From assembly GCF_900537085.1 (NCBI RefSeq), contig NZ_UNRE01000007.1, forward strand, positions 62,001 to 126,000: a stretch of 64,000 nucleotides of DNA, read 5' to 3'. A program made the translations under genes and the position numbers. Positions within the stretch are counted from its first letter, which is position 1. Every line of letters begins with the position of its first letter. This DNA is from Agarivorans sp. Alg241-V36. Its GTDB lineage: Bacteria > Pseudomonadota > Gammaproteobacteria > Enterobacterales > Celerinatantimonadaceae. Under the pieces are notes generated by a model, which saw only the letters and a list, made by a program, of their open reading frames with translations, was not told where the DNA came from and searched no databases. This document shows positions 25,652 to 34,485 of the stretch, piece by piece.

Positions 25652-26911
25652 ATGAGCACACGGCTGATTTTACCTCTCTCTCTACTCTTGTTAACTAGCC
25701 CGCAAATATTCGCTAAAGAAGACCCATCTTCAGCAGCTTTGCCCTACCAAGTATTAACAAGCATGGAAAACGGTACCGAAATTCGCAATGGTGGATATGG
25801 CTCAGCCATGACTGCACATCCAAGTTTAGTTGATCACTTTTATGCCCTTACCGACCGTGGCCCCAATGCCAAATACCAAGGTCCAGAAGGCAAGGGAAAG
25901 ATCTTTCCAACGCCTGAGTACACCCCACGTATTGGCCTGTTTCGTCTAAGCGATGGTGAAGTGAAACAAGTGAAAGAAATACTATTGAAAGACCCCAAGG
26001 GTAAGCTTATTTCTGGCCTACCTAACCCTAAAGGCATGGGCGACACGGGTGAAGTGGCCTACGCAAATGACAAGTCGGTATTGCAAGCCGACCCATTTGG
26101 TTTAGACAGCGAAGGCTTAGTTGCCTTAAAAGATGGCAGCTTTTGGGTGAGTGATGAGTACGGCCCGCACATTGTTCATTACAGCGAGGCTGGCATAGAA
26201 CTAGAGCGCATTAACCCGTTTGGTACTGGAACTGGTGGCAGGAAGCTACCTGCGGTATTTGCAAATCGCCGCGCCAATCGCGGTATGGAAGGCTTAGCGA
26301 TTACTCCAGATGAGAAAGTGCTATTTGGCATCATGCAGTCAACCCTTTATAACCCCAGCAAAAAAGCCATCAGCAACAAAAATCTTACCCGTATCGTTAG
26401 CTTTGATATCGCCACCGGTAAAACTAAACAATTCTTGTACCAACAAGAAGCCAATAATCTATCTAACTCAGAGATCGTTGCCTTAAATCAACAGCAATTT
26501 TTGGTCATAGAACGTGACGGTGGTTTTGCTGGTGCTAGCGGGAAAAAACAGGCCAAATACAAACGTATCTACCAAATAGATTTAAGCCAAGCCACCGACG
26601 TAAGTGGCGATGTAGATGCCGAGCTGGGTTTAACATTTGCCGGAAAAACCCTTGAGCAGATGACTTGGCAAGAGTTGGCGCAACAAGGGATTAAGCCGGT
26701 CACAAAGACCTTAGTGAATGACTTACTGGTAGATATGCCTACGCCCTATCCTCACGACAAGCTAGAGGGTTTATGGCTGCGAGCCGATAAACAACTAGCA
26801 GTACTCAACGATGATGATTTTGCGGTTGCTGCTAAAGGCGAGCAGGTGATTCAGAAGATACTGCCGGCTAATCAAACTATCGATCGCAATACTCTGTATT
26901 TACTGAAATAG
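25652..26911 (+). CDS. Exported phytase-like/esterase-like beta-propeller protein
   Basis: A 419-residue protein with signal peptide (MSTRLILPLSLLLLTSPQIFA). The body fits the esterase-like activity of phytase family: FYALTDRGPNAKY, DPFGLDSEGLVALKDGSFWVSDEYGPHI and NRGMEGLAITPD are typical blades, with acidic clusters that may bind calcium. It should act in the periplasm or outside the cell, perhaps on phosphoesters. Its substrate is unknown. AAGGAAG lies upstream of the ATG. It is monocistronic. Confidence 0.82.
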   Translation: MSTRLILPLSLLLLTSPQIFAKEDPSSAALPYQVLTSMENGTEIRNGGYGSAMTAHPSLVDHFYALTDRGPNAKYQGPEGKGKIFPTPEYTPRIGLFRLSDGEVKQVKEILLKDPKGKLISGLPNPKGMGDTGEVAYANDKSVLQADPFGLDSEGLVALKDGSFWVSDEYGPHIVHYSEAGIELERINPFGTGTGGRKLPAVFANRRANRGMEGLAITPDEKVLFGIMQSTLYNPSKKAISNKNLTRIVSFDIATGKTKQFLYQQEANNLSNSEIVALNQQQFLVIERDGGFAGASGKKQAKYKRIYQIDLSQATDVSGDVDAELGLTFAGKTLEQMTWQELAQQGIKPVTKTLVNDLLVDMPTPYPHDKLEGLWLRADKQLAVLNDDDFAVAAKGEQVIQKILPANQTIDRNTLYLLK

Positions 26912-27069
26912 CCCGAAGAAACCTACGCTCAGAGTGCTGCTTAAGTGCTCTGAGCCTTTAGCTTTAGACTTATCTTTCGCTCAATTTGGGCGTTCCGCTG
27001 CAGATTCTATTTGTATAAACAAAACAGCCATCTACACTATGGGTATAGCAGAAAGGAAATCGCTCGTTA

Positions 27070-28233
27070 ATGGTTGTAGATGGACTCACATACTTTATTT
27101 TAACCACCTTAGTTACGGTGGTATCGGCAGTTGTGCTTACTCTTATTCGAGTATTTCACGGCCAAAAAACCGCACTAGATTGTTGGATTATCGCCTCCTA
27201 CACCCAAGTGTGCGCCTTACTGATTGTGCTGTTATCCAGAGAACCCTCAGCTACCGAGATCCTATTACAAAACACCCTATTTGCCGGCTCATTTCTGCTT
27301 ATTGTGGCCGGCCATCATCATTACTTAAAGCTAGGTTTTAATCGCAACCTACTATCGATAGTACTGCTGCTATATTGCGGGTTGATGTTCTATTTCATAT
27401 CTATCGAGCCTTCCAGCCAATCGCGCATCACCTTGTTCTCTAGCACCGTGGCCTTATGCTGCTTTTACTGTGCCTATCTGTATTTCCGCTATTGGCGCCA
27501 GCAACGCAATAACGCCTTATGGCTGGTGATTGGCTTGTATTTGTTTTTTGGTACTTGTTTACTGCTTAGGGTTTACATCACTATGCAGCATACTCCGCAA
27601 AACCAAAGGCTGCTGCTAGGCGTACCCACGATACTTTCTTTGGCTATATTTGCCGGTAATGCTTTGCAAACCTACGTATTTTACTTTTTGCTGCACTGGC
27701 GACAAATCATTCAATTAGAGCAACTGGCCAATTACGATGTCACTGGGGCAATGCGTCGCAGCTATTTTTTAAAACAACTGGAAAAAATGACCAAGCGTGC
27801 CCAGTTTTCTGGTGGTGAGATTAGCGTGGTATTTATCGATTTGGATCGCTTTAAAAGCATCAATGACGACTATGGCCACGACAACGGCGACTTAGCCTTA
27901 ATGCACTTTTCTGAGATTGCCCTAGATAACCTACGAGTCGGCGATTTATTTGGCCGTTTTGGCGGCGAGGAGTTTGTAATAGCGCTAAACGGGGCCAACG
28001 CTCAGCAAGCTAATGCTTTAGCCAACAGGATCCGTATTCAACTCAATCAGAAGGCGCTAAAAACCAGTAAGGGTAAGCTCTATATGAGTGCCAGTTTTGG
28101 CGTCGCCTCTAATCTAGACACTCAGGATTTATCGCAGCTAATCAAACAGGCCGATGAAGCAATGTACCAAGCCAAACGCCAAGGCGGCAATAAGGTCAAC
28201 TTGTACACTTTCAGCGAAAGCACCAGTGGCTAA
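27070..28233 (+). CDS. Membrane-bound diguanylate cyclase (GGDEF domain)
   Basis: A 387-residue protein. Seven hydrophobic helices in the first 215 residues (no recognisable family sensor) are followed by a GGDEF domain. The signature FGRFGGEEFVIAL is intact, and the inhibitory I-site RxxD (RVGD) is five residues before it, so the enzyme should make cyclic di-GMP and be subject to product feedback. The N-terminal motif of the domain is YDVTGAMRRSYF, the usual DxLTGLxNR in altered form. It stands alone and probably links a membrane signal to motility or biofilm behaviour. Confidence 0.92.
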   Translation: MVVDGLTYFILTTLVTVVSAVVLTLIRVFHGQKTALDCWIIASYTQVCALLIVLLSREPSATEILLQNTLFAGSFLLIVAGHHHYLKLGFNRNLLSIVLLLYCGLMFYFISIEPSSQSRITLFSSTVALCCFYCAYLYFRYWRQQRNNALWLVIGLYLFFGTCLLLRVYITMQHTPQNQRLLLGVPTILSLAIFAGNALQTYVFYFLLHWRQIIQLEQLANYDVTGAMRRSYFLKQLEKMTKRAQFSGGEISVVFIDLDRFKSINDDYGHDNGDLALMHFSEIALDNLRVGDLFGRFGGEEFVIALNGANAQQANALANRIRIQLNQKALKTSKGKLYMSASFGVASNLDTQDLSQLIKQADEAMYQAKRQGGNKVNLYTFSESTSG

Positions 28234-28359
28234 ACGCAGCCACATTTTTCACTACCTTTTAATTATTATTCCGCTTTACCCGCTAAGCATTTAACCATAC
28301 TCTTTAGCAAACTCTAGATAGCACAACTATCTTAGCTAATCATGCAATAAGGAAAAACC

Positions 28360-29574
28360 ATGACCATAGGGGTGGGCGGCAGTTCGGCCAGTGAACAATT
28401 GGTAGCGTTAAGCGATATGACTAACGGTATAAGTGGTATTAGCAACAGCGAATACCAACAACGCCAGCAACGGGCATGTCAGTTAATGCAGCAACAAGGC
28501 ATAAGCGCCATTTACTTAAACGCCGGCACTAACTTGTACTATTTTACCGGCCTAAAATGGAGCGCCAGTGAGCGCATGGTGGGAGCGTTATTATGTGCCG
28601 ATGGGCAATTGCACTATATCGCCCCGTATTTTGAGCAAGACTCCTTAAACGACTTCATGTTAATTGAAGCGCCTTTCCATGGCTGGCACGAACACCAAAG
28701 CCCTTATCAGTTATTTCAAAGCCTTTGTACAAGCCTAAAACTAGCAGGAAACATTGCAGTAGATCCAAGTGCCGCATTCTTTCTAGTCGATGGGCTAATT
28801 AAAGCCAATCCGCAAATTCAGTTTGTGAATGGCGATATTATTACTCAAACTTGCCGCGCTATAAAGTCAGCAGCTGAAATTGCTTTATTGCAGCATGCCA
28901 AAAACATGACCATGGAGGTGCAAAAGGCTGCAGCAAAAATTTTGCGCCCAGGCATTAGCACCAGCGAAGTGACCGAGTTCATCAACCAAGCTCACCAAAA
29001 AGTAGGTGCTAGCGGCTCGTCTTTTTGCATTGTTCTATTTGGCTTGGCCAGTTCATTTCCACATGGAGTGAAAGAGCCGCAAATTTTACAAGAAACCGAC
29101 TGGGTATTAATTGATACCGGCTGCCTGCTGCACGGCTATAATTCTGACATTACTCGCAGCTATGCCTTTGGTGAAGCTAGCGAGCAGCAGCGCCAAGCAT
29201 GGCAAAGTGAACATAAAGCGCAACAGGCTGCCTTTGCCGCAGCACAAATTGATGCAAGTTGTGCCAGCGTAGATGCTGCCGCTCGTCAATCGCTCGAAGC
29301 CGATGGCTATGGCCCTGATTACGCCTTACCCGGTTTACCACATCGTACAGGACATGGCTGTGGCCTAGATATTCACGAAGGTCCATACCTAGTAGCGGGC
29401 GACAATACCCCACTAGCCCCCGGCATGGTGTTTAGCAACGAACCGATGTTAGTGATCCCAGAACACTTTGGGGTTCGCCTAGAAGATCACTTTTATATTG
29501 GTGAAGAAGGGCCAGTTTGGTTTACCCAACCAAGCCCAAGCGTTGATGACCCTTTCGGCTATCAACTCAGTTAA
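28360..29574 (+). CDS. M24 family Xaa-Pro peptidase
   Basis: A 404-residue cytoplasmic protein with a creatinase-like N-terminal domain and a C-terminal pita-bread metallopeptidase domain. Metal ligands are visible: the paired aspartates in IDTGCLLHGYNSDITR, the histidine in GHGCGLDIHEGP, and the glutamates in FSNEPMLVI and RLEDHFYI. The family cleaves Xaa-Pro peptides using two metal ions. AAGGA is upstream of the ATG. The N-terminal 25 residues are Ser/Gly rich and may be unstructured. Confidence 0.88.
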   Translation: MTIGVGGSSASEQLVALSDMTNGISGISNSEYQQRQQRACQLMQQQGISAIYLNAGTNLYYFTGLKWSASERMVGALLCADGQLHYIAPYFEQDSLNDFMLIEAPFHGWHEHQSPYQLFQSLCTSLKLAGNIAVDPSAAFFLVDGLIKANPQIQFVNGDIITQTCRAIKSAAEIALLQHAKNMTMEVQKAAAKILRPGISTSEVTEFINQAHQKVGASGSSFCIVLFGLASSFPHGVKEPQILQETDWVLIDTGCLLHGYNSDITRSYAFGEASEQQRQAWQSEHKAQQAAFAAAQIDASCASVDAAARQSLEADGYGPDYALPGLPHRTGHGCGLDIHEGPYLVAGDNTPLAPGMVFSNEPMLVIPEHFGVRLEDHFYIGEEGPVWFTQPSPSVDDPFGYQLS

Positions 29575-29744
29575 GTCAAAACACCCACCATCAAAGCAAG
29601 CACTCTAGCCATCTCTCATTTGGCTTAGCGTGTTTGTTGCTTTCAAATAGCATCTGAGAAAATTAAACATTTAGCTCGTTTATACAAATACAATTAACTA
29701 ACGCTGCAGTAAGCTAAGTATTCTCACGCTAAAAGGATAGAGCC

Positions 29745-30275
29745 ATGCAACAACAAAGCCTACTCAAATGGCATTGCTTTGAGGTCACTCGCGAGCAACA
29801 AAAGTTGCCCAATCAACAGCAAAAAACCATCACTACACTTCGCCACCCTGGTGCCGTGGTGGTATTGGCAATCAATGATGCTGGGAATATTGTTATGGAG
29901 CGTCAATATCGCACAGCCATAAAAGACTGGTTGATAGAACTCCCCGCCGGAACTATAGAAGCTCACGAACAAAGCGAAGCAGGAATACTTGATTGCGCTA
30001 AACGAGAATTGCAAGAAGAAGTTAATTTGGTTGCCGAGCAATGGTACAACTTAGGTAAGCTTTACCCTGCCCCGGGATTTTGCGATGAAATACAGTATTT
30101 ATTTCTGGCTAAACAGCTATCACACCAGCAAGGTCAGTGTGATGAAGATGAGTTTATTGAAGTGTTTGAAATGAGTATTGAAGAATTTGAATTAGGCATC
30201 GTTGATGGCAAAATCAACGACGCCAAAACTATTGCTTGTTATAGCCGAGCTAAACTCGCGGGCTTGCTAGGCTAA
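29745..30275 (+). CDS. Nudix hydrolase, ADP-ribose pyrophosphatase-like
   Basis: A 176-residue Nudix protein. The Nudix box is recognisable from the G of PAGTIEAHE to RELQEEVNL, but it has 11 residues in place of the usual seven between its E and the RE pair, and the glycine near its end is Asn (EEVNL). The catalytic REL-EE acids are present. Sequences upstream (ERQYRTAIKDWLIELPAG) resemble ADP-ribose or nucleotide-sugar pyrophosphatases. It is convergent with the next gene; their stop codons overlap by three bases. Confidence 0.82.
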   Translation: MQQQSLLKWHCFEVTREQQKLPNQQQKTITTLRHPGAVVVLAINDAGNIVMERQYRTAIKDWLIELPAGTIEAHEQSEAGILDCAKRELQEEVNLVAEQWYNLGKLYPAPGFCDEIQYLFLAKQLSHQQGQCDEDEFIEVFEMSIEEFELGIVDGKINDAKTIACYSRAKLAGLLG

Positions 30276-30709
30276 GCGCTAGTAAGCTGCTGGCTGGCTT
30301 TGCCAATTGGAAATAGCTTGTCGTAGGCCAAGTTATAAAAGTAAGCAAAGAACAAATAGTAGATGATCATGGCCGCGTCCATCACCAGTGCTTCAAGCAA
30401 ACTTACGTTTAGCCACCAAGCCATAACAGGAATGGTGATAAGCAATAAACCTAACTCAAAGCCCAAGGCATGATAAATACGCTGCTTTTGGCTTTTGTCA
30501 CTGTGTCCTTGGCGATTAAACAAATAGGTATCAAACCAGCGGTTATAAAAATAATTCCAGCCGGTGGCAATAATAGAGAAGAACAGGCCCATCGCACCCG
30601 AATGCATTGGGTCTACACCGAACAGCAGCGCCAACAAAGGCATAGCACCTAATAAACCTACTAACTCAAAACCTATGGCATGACGAATTCTATCGGATGT
30701 TTGTCTCAT
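30272..30709 (-). CDS. PACE family multidrug efflux transporter
   Basis: A 145-residue inner-membrane protein with four helices arranged as two similar pairs. RIRHAIGFELVGL and RIYHALGFELGLLL are the repeated bacterial-transmembrane-pair motifs of the PACE family, whose members export chlorhexidine and short diamines. It is divergent from the XRE regulator gene, which probably controls it through the repeats between them. Confidence 0.9.
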   Translation of the reverse strand: MRQTSDRIRHAIGFELVGLLGAMPLLALLFGVDPMHSGAMGLFFSIIATGWNYFYNRWFDTYLFNRQGHSDKSQKQRIYHALGFELGLLLITIPVMAWWLNVSLLEALVMDAAMIIYYLFFAYFYNLAYDKLFPIGKASQQLTSA

Positions 30710-30755
30710 GCTTATCTCCAGTTCAATGTAATAAGGCTATTTTATCGACATCTGA

Positions 30756-30803
30756 TTCCCTATACTGGAACACAATACTTTGCTAATTCCTTAAATTGGG
30801 AAA
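30756..30803. promoter_or_regulatory. Two matching operator-like dyads in the PACE/XRE gap
   Basis: Two copies of the pattern TTCC-N7-GGaA occur, TTCCCTATACTGGAA (30756-30770) and TTCCTTAAATTGGGAA (30787-30802). They are spaced 31 bases apart, three helical turns, and lie between the divergent starts. They look like binding sites for the adjacent XRE protein. Confidence 0.5.
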
Positions 30804-30807
30804 CAAC

Positions 30808-31236
30808 ATGGACAGTTCAGAATTAGACGGCATTGCCACCGGTAGCTTTGAATTTAAAGACATCAACGAGCGTGAATATCGCTTAATGCAAATTGAGCGG
30901 GTTGAATCTTTGCTAGCCTACTGCAAACTCAATCGCAACCAATTGGCCAAGATAAGTGGTATTTCAAAAACCGCTCTCTATAACAAGCTAGATAAAGACG
31001 GTAACGCTAACTTTAGCCAAATAGAGCTGTTCAAAATCGCCAAAGCGCTAGATTTAAGTGTGGTGTATCTACTGCCACTATCCCAGCAGGAACGCGAACT
31101 AGTGAAAGGTTCACCAGTACCCGCCAGCAGCTTACGTTTTGTAGACGATATGTTGGGTGCACGGCGCGACGATATCGAGTTTTTGCATGGGGTTCATAAG
31201 CTGTTTAAGGAATACATTCAACAACGTAAAAGCTGA
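30808..31236 (+). CDS. XRE family helix-turn-helix regulator
   Basis: A 142-residue DNA-binding protein. The HTH (about residues 33-70) contains LAKISGISKTALYNKL, followed by a region that resembles a second conserved helix bundle. I chose ATG 30808; the upstream TTG 30796 lies inside one operator-like repeat. It sits head to head with the PACE exporter. I infer autoregulation and control of the exporter in response to a toxic compound. Confidence 0.85.
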   Translation: MDSSELDGIATGSFEFKDINEREYRLMQIERVESLLAYCKLNRNQLAKISGISKTALYNKLDKDGNANFSQIELFKIAKALDLSVVYLLPLSQQERELVKGSPVPASSLRFVDDMLGARRDDIEFLHGVHKLFKEYIQQRKS

Positions 31237-31399
31237 GAGACACTAATAGCTTATGGCTGCACACATACCCGCTTAAACTATGAAAAAATGTCTTTCATAT
31301 TGGAGTTTTTCAGCTATTAGTGAAAGGAAAGATGCTAGTATTTCTCTAAATAGAAAAATACTTAACCACCACCTTTAAGCAAGAAAGTCAGGCCATCTT

Positions 31400-32329
31400 A
31401 TGGCAACCACCGCTCCAAGTTTTGAGGTTACGATGCAGAATAAGATCGTCATAAATGATGTATTTGAGCAGATAGACAATCAACTTACTGAGCAAGGTGT
31501 TCATATTGCACACAGATATATGAAGGCTGTTGGAGAAGTTAGTAAGTACTTTAACAACACCCCTGTACCAATGTCCCCAGAATCTCTTTTACCGAACAAT
31601 GAGCTGGGAAATCAGTTGTGTATATGGCTACACAAATGGTACGACGCGAAATATGGAGAGAACCAACACTTTAATTTTGATCTTGGTTTTTTTTACCAAA
31701 AATTTCGGGGTGACCTTTGGCATTACAGGGTACCGGAGTTCGTTGGCAGTTGTAATTTTTTCATTGATAAAAACCTCACGGTTAAGGGGGCTGATAATGA
31801 AACCAATATCATGAGAATGTCTCCTAAAATGACTCAATCTTATGTCAATTCATTAACAGAGGCTGAGTTGAAAGAACTATCTAATAACTTTGGTAATGCA
31901 ATAGAGTCATTTCAAATAGTCAGTGGATGGAGAGTGATTCGAATTCCTTATTTTGAGGCAATTGATGCTGACTTTAAAACAATTACGGCCCAGTTAGAGC
32001 CTCACCTAATGAATTATGGGCAGGCTAGATGGGCCTACCTACAATGTGCTGAAAAGATACTAAAATCTTGGCTATTGAAAGCAGAAGTAAGTGAAGAACA
32101 ACTCAAGAAAAAGTTTGGGCATAACATTCACAAACTGCTTAATGCTTTTAACAAATACTACGAAGTAGAACTTAGCTCAAGGAACCTCGACAATATAGAA
32201 TGCGCTGCAAGTGCTAGATACGGTGATAAAAGTTTTACTACTGATGACATAGTAGCTGCACAAAATTGGTTATTTTACCTTATAAGGACAATAGGTTTTG
32301 GGCCAAAACTCATCACAGCTAAACACTAA
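31400..32329 (+). CDS. Orphan A/T-rich gene of unknown function
   Basis: A 309-residue soluble protein without signal peptide or membrane helix that I do not recognise. The C-terminal third (about 220-305) is helical, with AEKILKSWLLKAEV and FGHNIHKLLNAFNK, a pattern seen in HEPN-like nucleotide-binding or RNase domains, but the Rx4-6H catalytic motif is not obvious. ATG 31433 has a better ribosome binding site (GAGG, five bases away) and would trim 11 residues. Base composition is visibly richer in A/T than in neighbours, which suggests horizontal transfer. It follows the XRE gene by 163 bases and may be independent of it. Confidence 0.65.
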   Translation: MATTAPSFEVTMQNKIVINDVFEQIDNQLTEQGVHIAHRYMKAVGEVSKYFNNTPVPMSPESLLPNNELGNQLCIWLHKWYDAKYGENQHFNFDLGFFYQKFRGDLWHYRVPEFVGSCNFFIDKNLTVKGADNETNIMRMSPKMTQSYVNSLTEAELKELSNNFGNAIESFQIVSGWRVIRIPYFEAIDADFKTITAQLEPHLMNYGQARWAYLQCAEKILKSWLLKAEVSEEQLKKKFGHNIHKLLNAFNKYYEVELSSRNLDNIECAASARYGDKSFTTDDIVAAQNWLFYLIRTIGFGPKLITAKH

Positions 32330-32433
32330 ACGTGGTAAACATAGCATCTGTTCATTCCACATTATTCTTTATAGCTATAGCCACCTCTATACTAATTGTA
32401 CAATTACTTCTTCTTAAACCTGACTCATAAACC

Positions 32434-34485
32434 TCACTTAGCCAAGTGCTCTGCCAAGCCCGAGCGCCGCTGAGTCTTATTCCTACACGCAGCACTAACG
32501 CTTTCCGCATCGGCATATAGGCTAAAACGGCTTTTCGCTCGAGTAATAGCCGTATAAAGCAGCTCACGGTTCACCAATGCCTGAGCTGCTGGCGGCAGCA
32601 ACATACAAACCTGTTTAAATTCACTACCTTGGCTTTTGTGCACAGTCATCGCGTAAACGCTTTGGTGAGCAGGCAAGCGGCTTGGCAATAACCAGCGCAA
32701 ACCATTGGCCGATTCAAACGCCACCATCAACTGCCCGCTTTCATCCTGCGCACAAATACCAATATCACCGTTATACAGTTTCTGCTCATGATCATTTTGC
32801 TCAATCATCACTGGTCTTCCGGCATACCAAAGGCTATCGGCAGCTTTGGGCAGTGTGATAAAGCCTTGCTGGTTAAGCCGTTTTTCAATGCGCTGGTTAA
32901 GCCCATTTACTCCCAAATCACCATTACGTAGCGCGACCAGCAACTGAAACTGATGAAACTTTGCAAATACTTGTTCCATCGGCTGTCCTTGTTGCAAGGC
33001 TTCCAAATAAGGTTGATAGGCCAAGGCGCATTGTTCTAACAAATCTTTATAGCTGTCTTGAGTCAGTGCTTGATAAGGTAGATCGGCCCGTTGCGATGCA
33101 AGCAAGGCCAAGGAGTTTTTCACATGTCCTTGGTTAACTGCAGCAGCCAACAAACCAATGCCTGAATGAGCATCAAAGCGATAGCTTTTGCGCAATAAAC
33201 ACAATTTGTCGGCAATCGCTAAAGGCTGCTCGGCGCGCCACGCACCAAGAGCAAATCCACTACTGGCTTGTAAGTTGTTAAGTAAGTTTGGGCTATAACC
33301 CAGTTCGATAAAGGCGCATAAATCTCCCAGCACCGCCCCCGCCTCTACTGAAGCCAACTGATCTTTATCGCCCAACAAAATAATCCGCGCTTGCTTTGGC
33401 ATAGCAGCCAATAGCTTAACCATTAGCGGCATATCAATCATCGAAGCTTCATCTACTACCAACATATCTAAGCTCAATGGATTATCGGCGTGATGACGAA
33501 ACTCTGCGCGCCCCGGAATAACGCCCAGCAATCGGTGAATAGTGGATGCCTGCTCAGGGATTGTTGCAATAGCCGCTTCGCTGGCATTAAGTTGCTGCTT
33601 TGCACCAATGATCGACTCACTTAAACGCGCCGCAGCTTTACCGGTTGGAGCCACCAGCTGAATGTTTAAGGCTGCTTTTCCAGCATCAAGCTGCAACGTT
33701 TGCAACAAAGCCAATAAACGGGTCACGGTGGTGGTTTTACCGGTACCCGGCCCACCGCTAATCACCAAGCGCGGTTGATAACAGGCTTGTAAGGCAGCCA
33801 ATTTTTGCCAGTTAATTTTGCTGGCATTGGCAATATGCCCTACCAAACTCTGTAGCTCTAATTCTTGTTCAATTGCCGCTAATTGCTGCAAAAACTCGGC
33901 ATTATTAAGCAAGTTAGCGTCATTTATATCTAAGAACTGCTGAGCATACCAAGCCATCTGCTCAGCAGAATAAGCCGCTTTTGCCTGTAACAACATCTGC
34001 CAATCAGGGTTAAATAGCTGCTCTGAGTAGAGTTGGATTTTTTCTAAGGAGTAGTCACTCGTTAATGAACTTTCACCGAAATAGTCCGCTATTTGCTGCT
34101 CATAATGCCAATATCGATACAAATATAAACGCCCATATTGCAGCACCAGTGGCTTAGCACCACTAGATAACGGCGGCTGCATAAGCGCACTTGAGGCACT
34201 CAGTTGCACCTTCCAAAACTCACTATCAGTAGCGCCAATTAAGGGGCAAGCCCCCAGCAGTTCACAGCGCTTGGCTAAACTGGGCATATCTATACAAACG
34301 TGACCTGCTTGCAGCTCATTACTTACCAATGCTGCGGCCACCATTAATACATCAGCCTGTTCGCTACTAGCAAAGGACTTAGCAAAGTGAAAATCTAAGG
34401 CGCTAATTTGCCCCTGTTGCTTCAAGTTAGCGAGCCAATCTATAACGCTTAAAGGGCGCTCTGCATTTTCCAGCGAACTAGTCAT
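32434..34485 (-). CDS. recD: Exodeoxyribonuclease V alpha chain RecD
   Basis: A 683-residue SF1 helicase. Walker A GGPGTGKTTT is at 244-253, and the series VDEASMIDM, GDKDQLASVEAG and VHKSQGSEF are the later helicase motifs. RecD is the fast 5'-3' motor of RecBCD in double-strand break repair. Its ATG lies inside the end of recB (eight-base overlap), so translation of the two is coupled. Confidence 0.95.
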   Translation of the reverse strand: MTSSLENAERPLSVIDWLANLKQQGQISALDFHFAKSFASSEQADVLMVAAALVSNELQAGHVCIDMPSLAKRCELLGACPLIGATDSEFWKVQLSASSALMQPPLSSGAKPLVLQYGRLYLYRYWHYEQQIADYFGESSLTSDYSLEKIQLYSEQLFNPDWQMLLQAKAAYSAEQMAWYAQQFLDINDANLLNNAEFLQQLAAIEQELELQSLVGHIANASKINWQKLAALQACYQPRLVISGGPGTGKTTTVTRLLALLQTLQLDAGKAALNIQLVAPTGKAAARLSESIIGAKQQLNASEAAIATIPEQASTIHRLLGVIPGRAEFRHHADNPLSLDMLVVDEASMIDMPLMVKLLAAMPKQARIILLGDKDQLASVEAGAVLGDLCAFIELGYSPNLLNNLQASSGFALGAWRAEQPLAIADKLCLLRKSYRFDAHSGIGLLAAAVNQGHVKNSLALLASQRADLPYQALTQDSYKDLLEQCALAYQPYLEALQQGQPMEQVFAKFHQFQLLVALRNGDLGVNGLNQRIEKRLNQQGFITLPKAADSLWYAGRPVMIEQNDHEQKLYNGDIGICAQDESGQLMVAFESANGLRWLLPSRLPAHQSVYAMTVHKSQGSEFKQVCMLLPPAAQALVNRELLYTAITRAKSRFSLYADAESVSAACRNKTQRRSGLAEHLAK

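Noticed and set aside
26934-27341. 135-codon plus-strand frame overlapping the diguanylate cyclase
   Set aside because: It lies in another frame over the well-supported membrane part of the cyclase and shows no protein-like pattern.
31237-32329. Toxin-antitoxin pair of the XRE gene and the orphan gene
   Set aside because: The 163-base gap, the size of the orphan and the divergent exporter argue against a classic pair; no toxin motif is evident.
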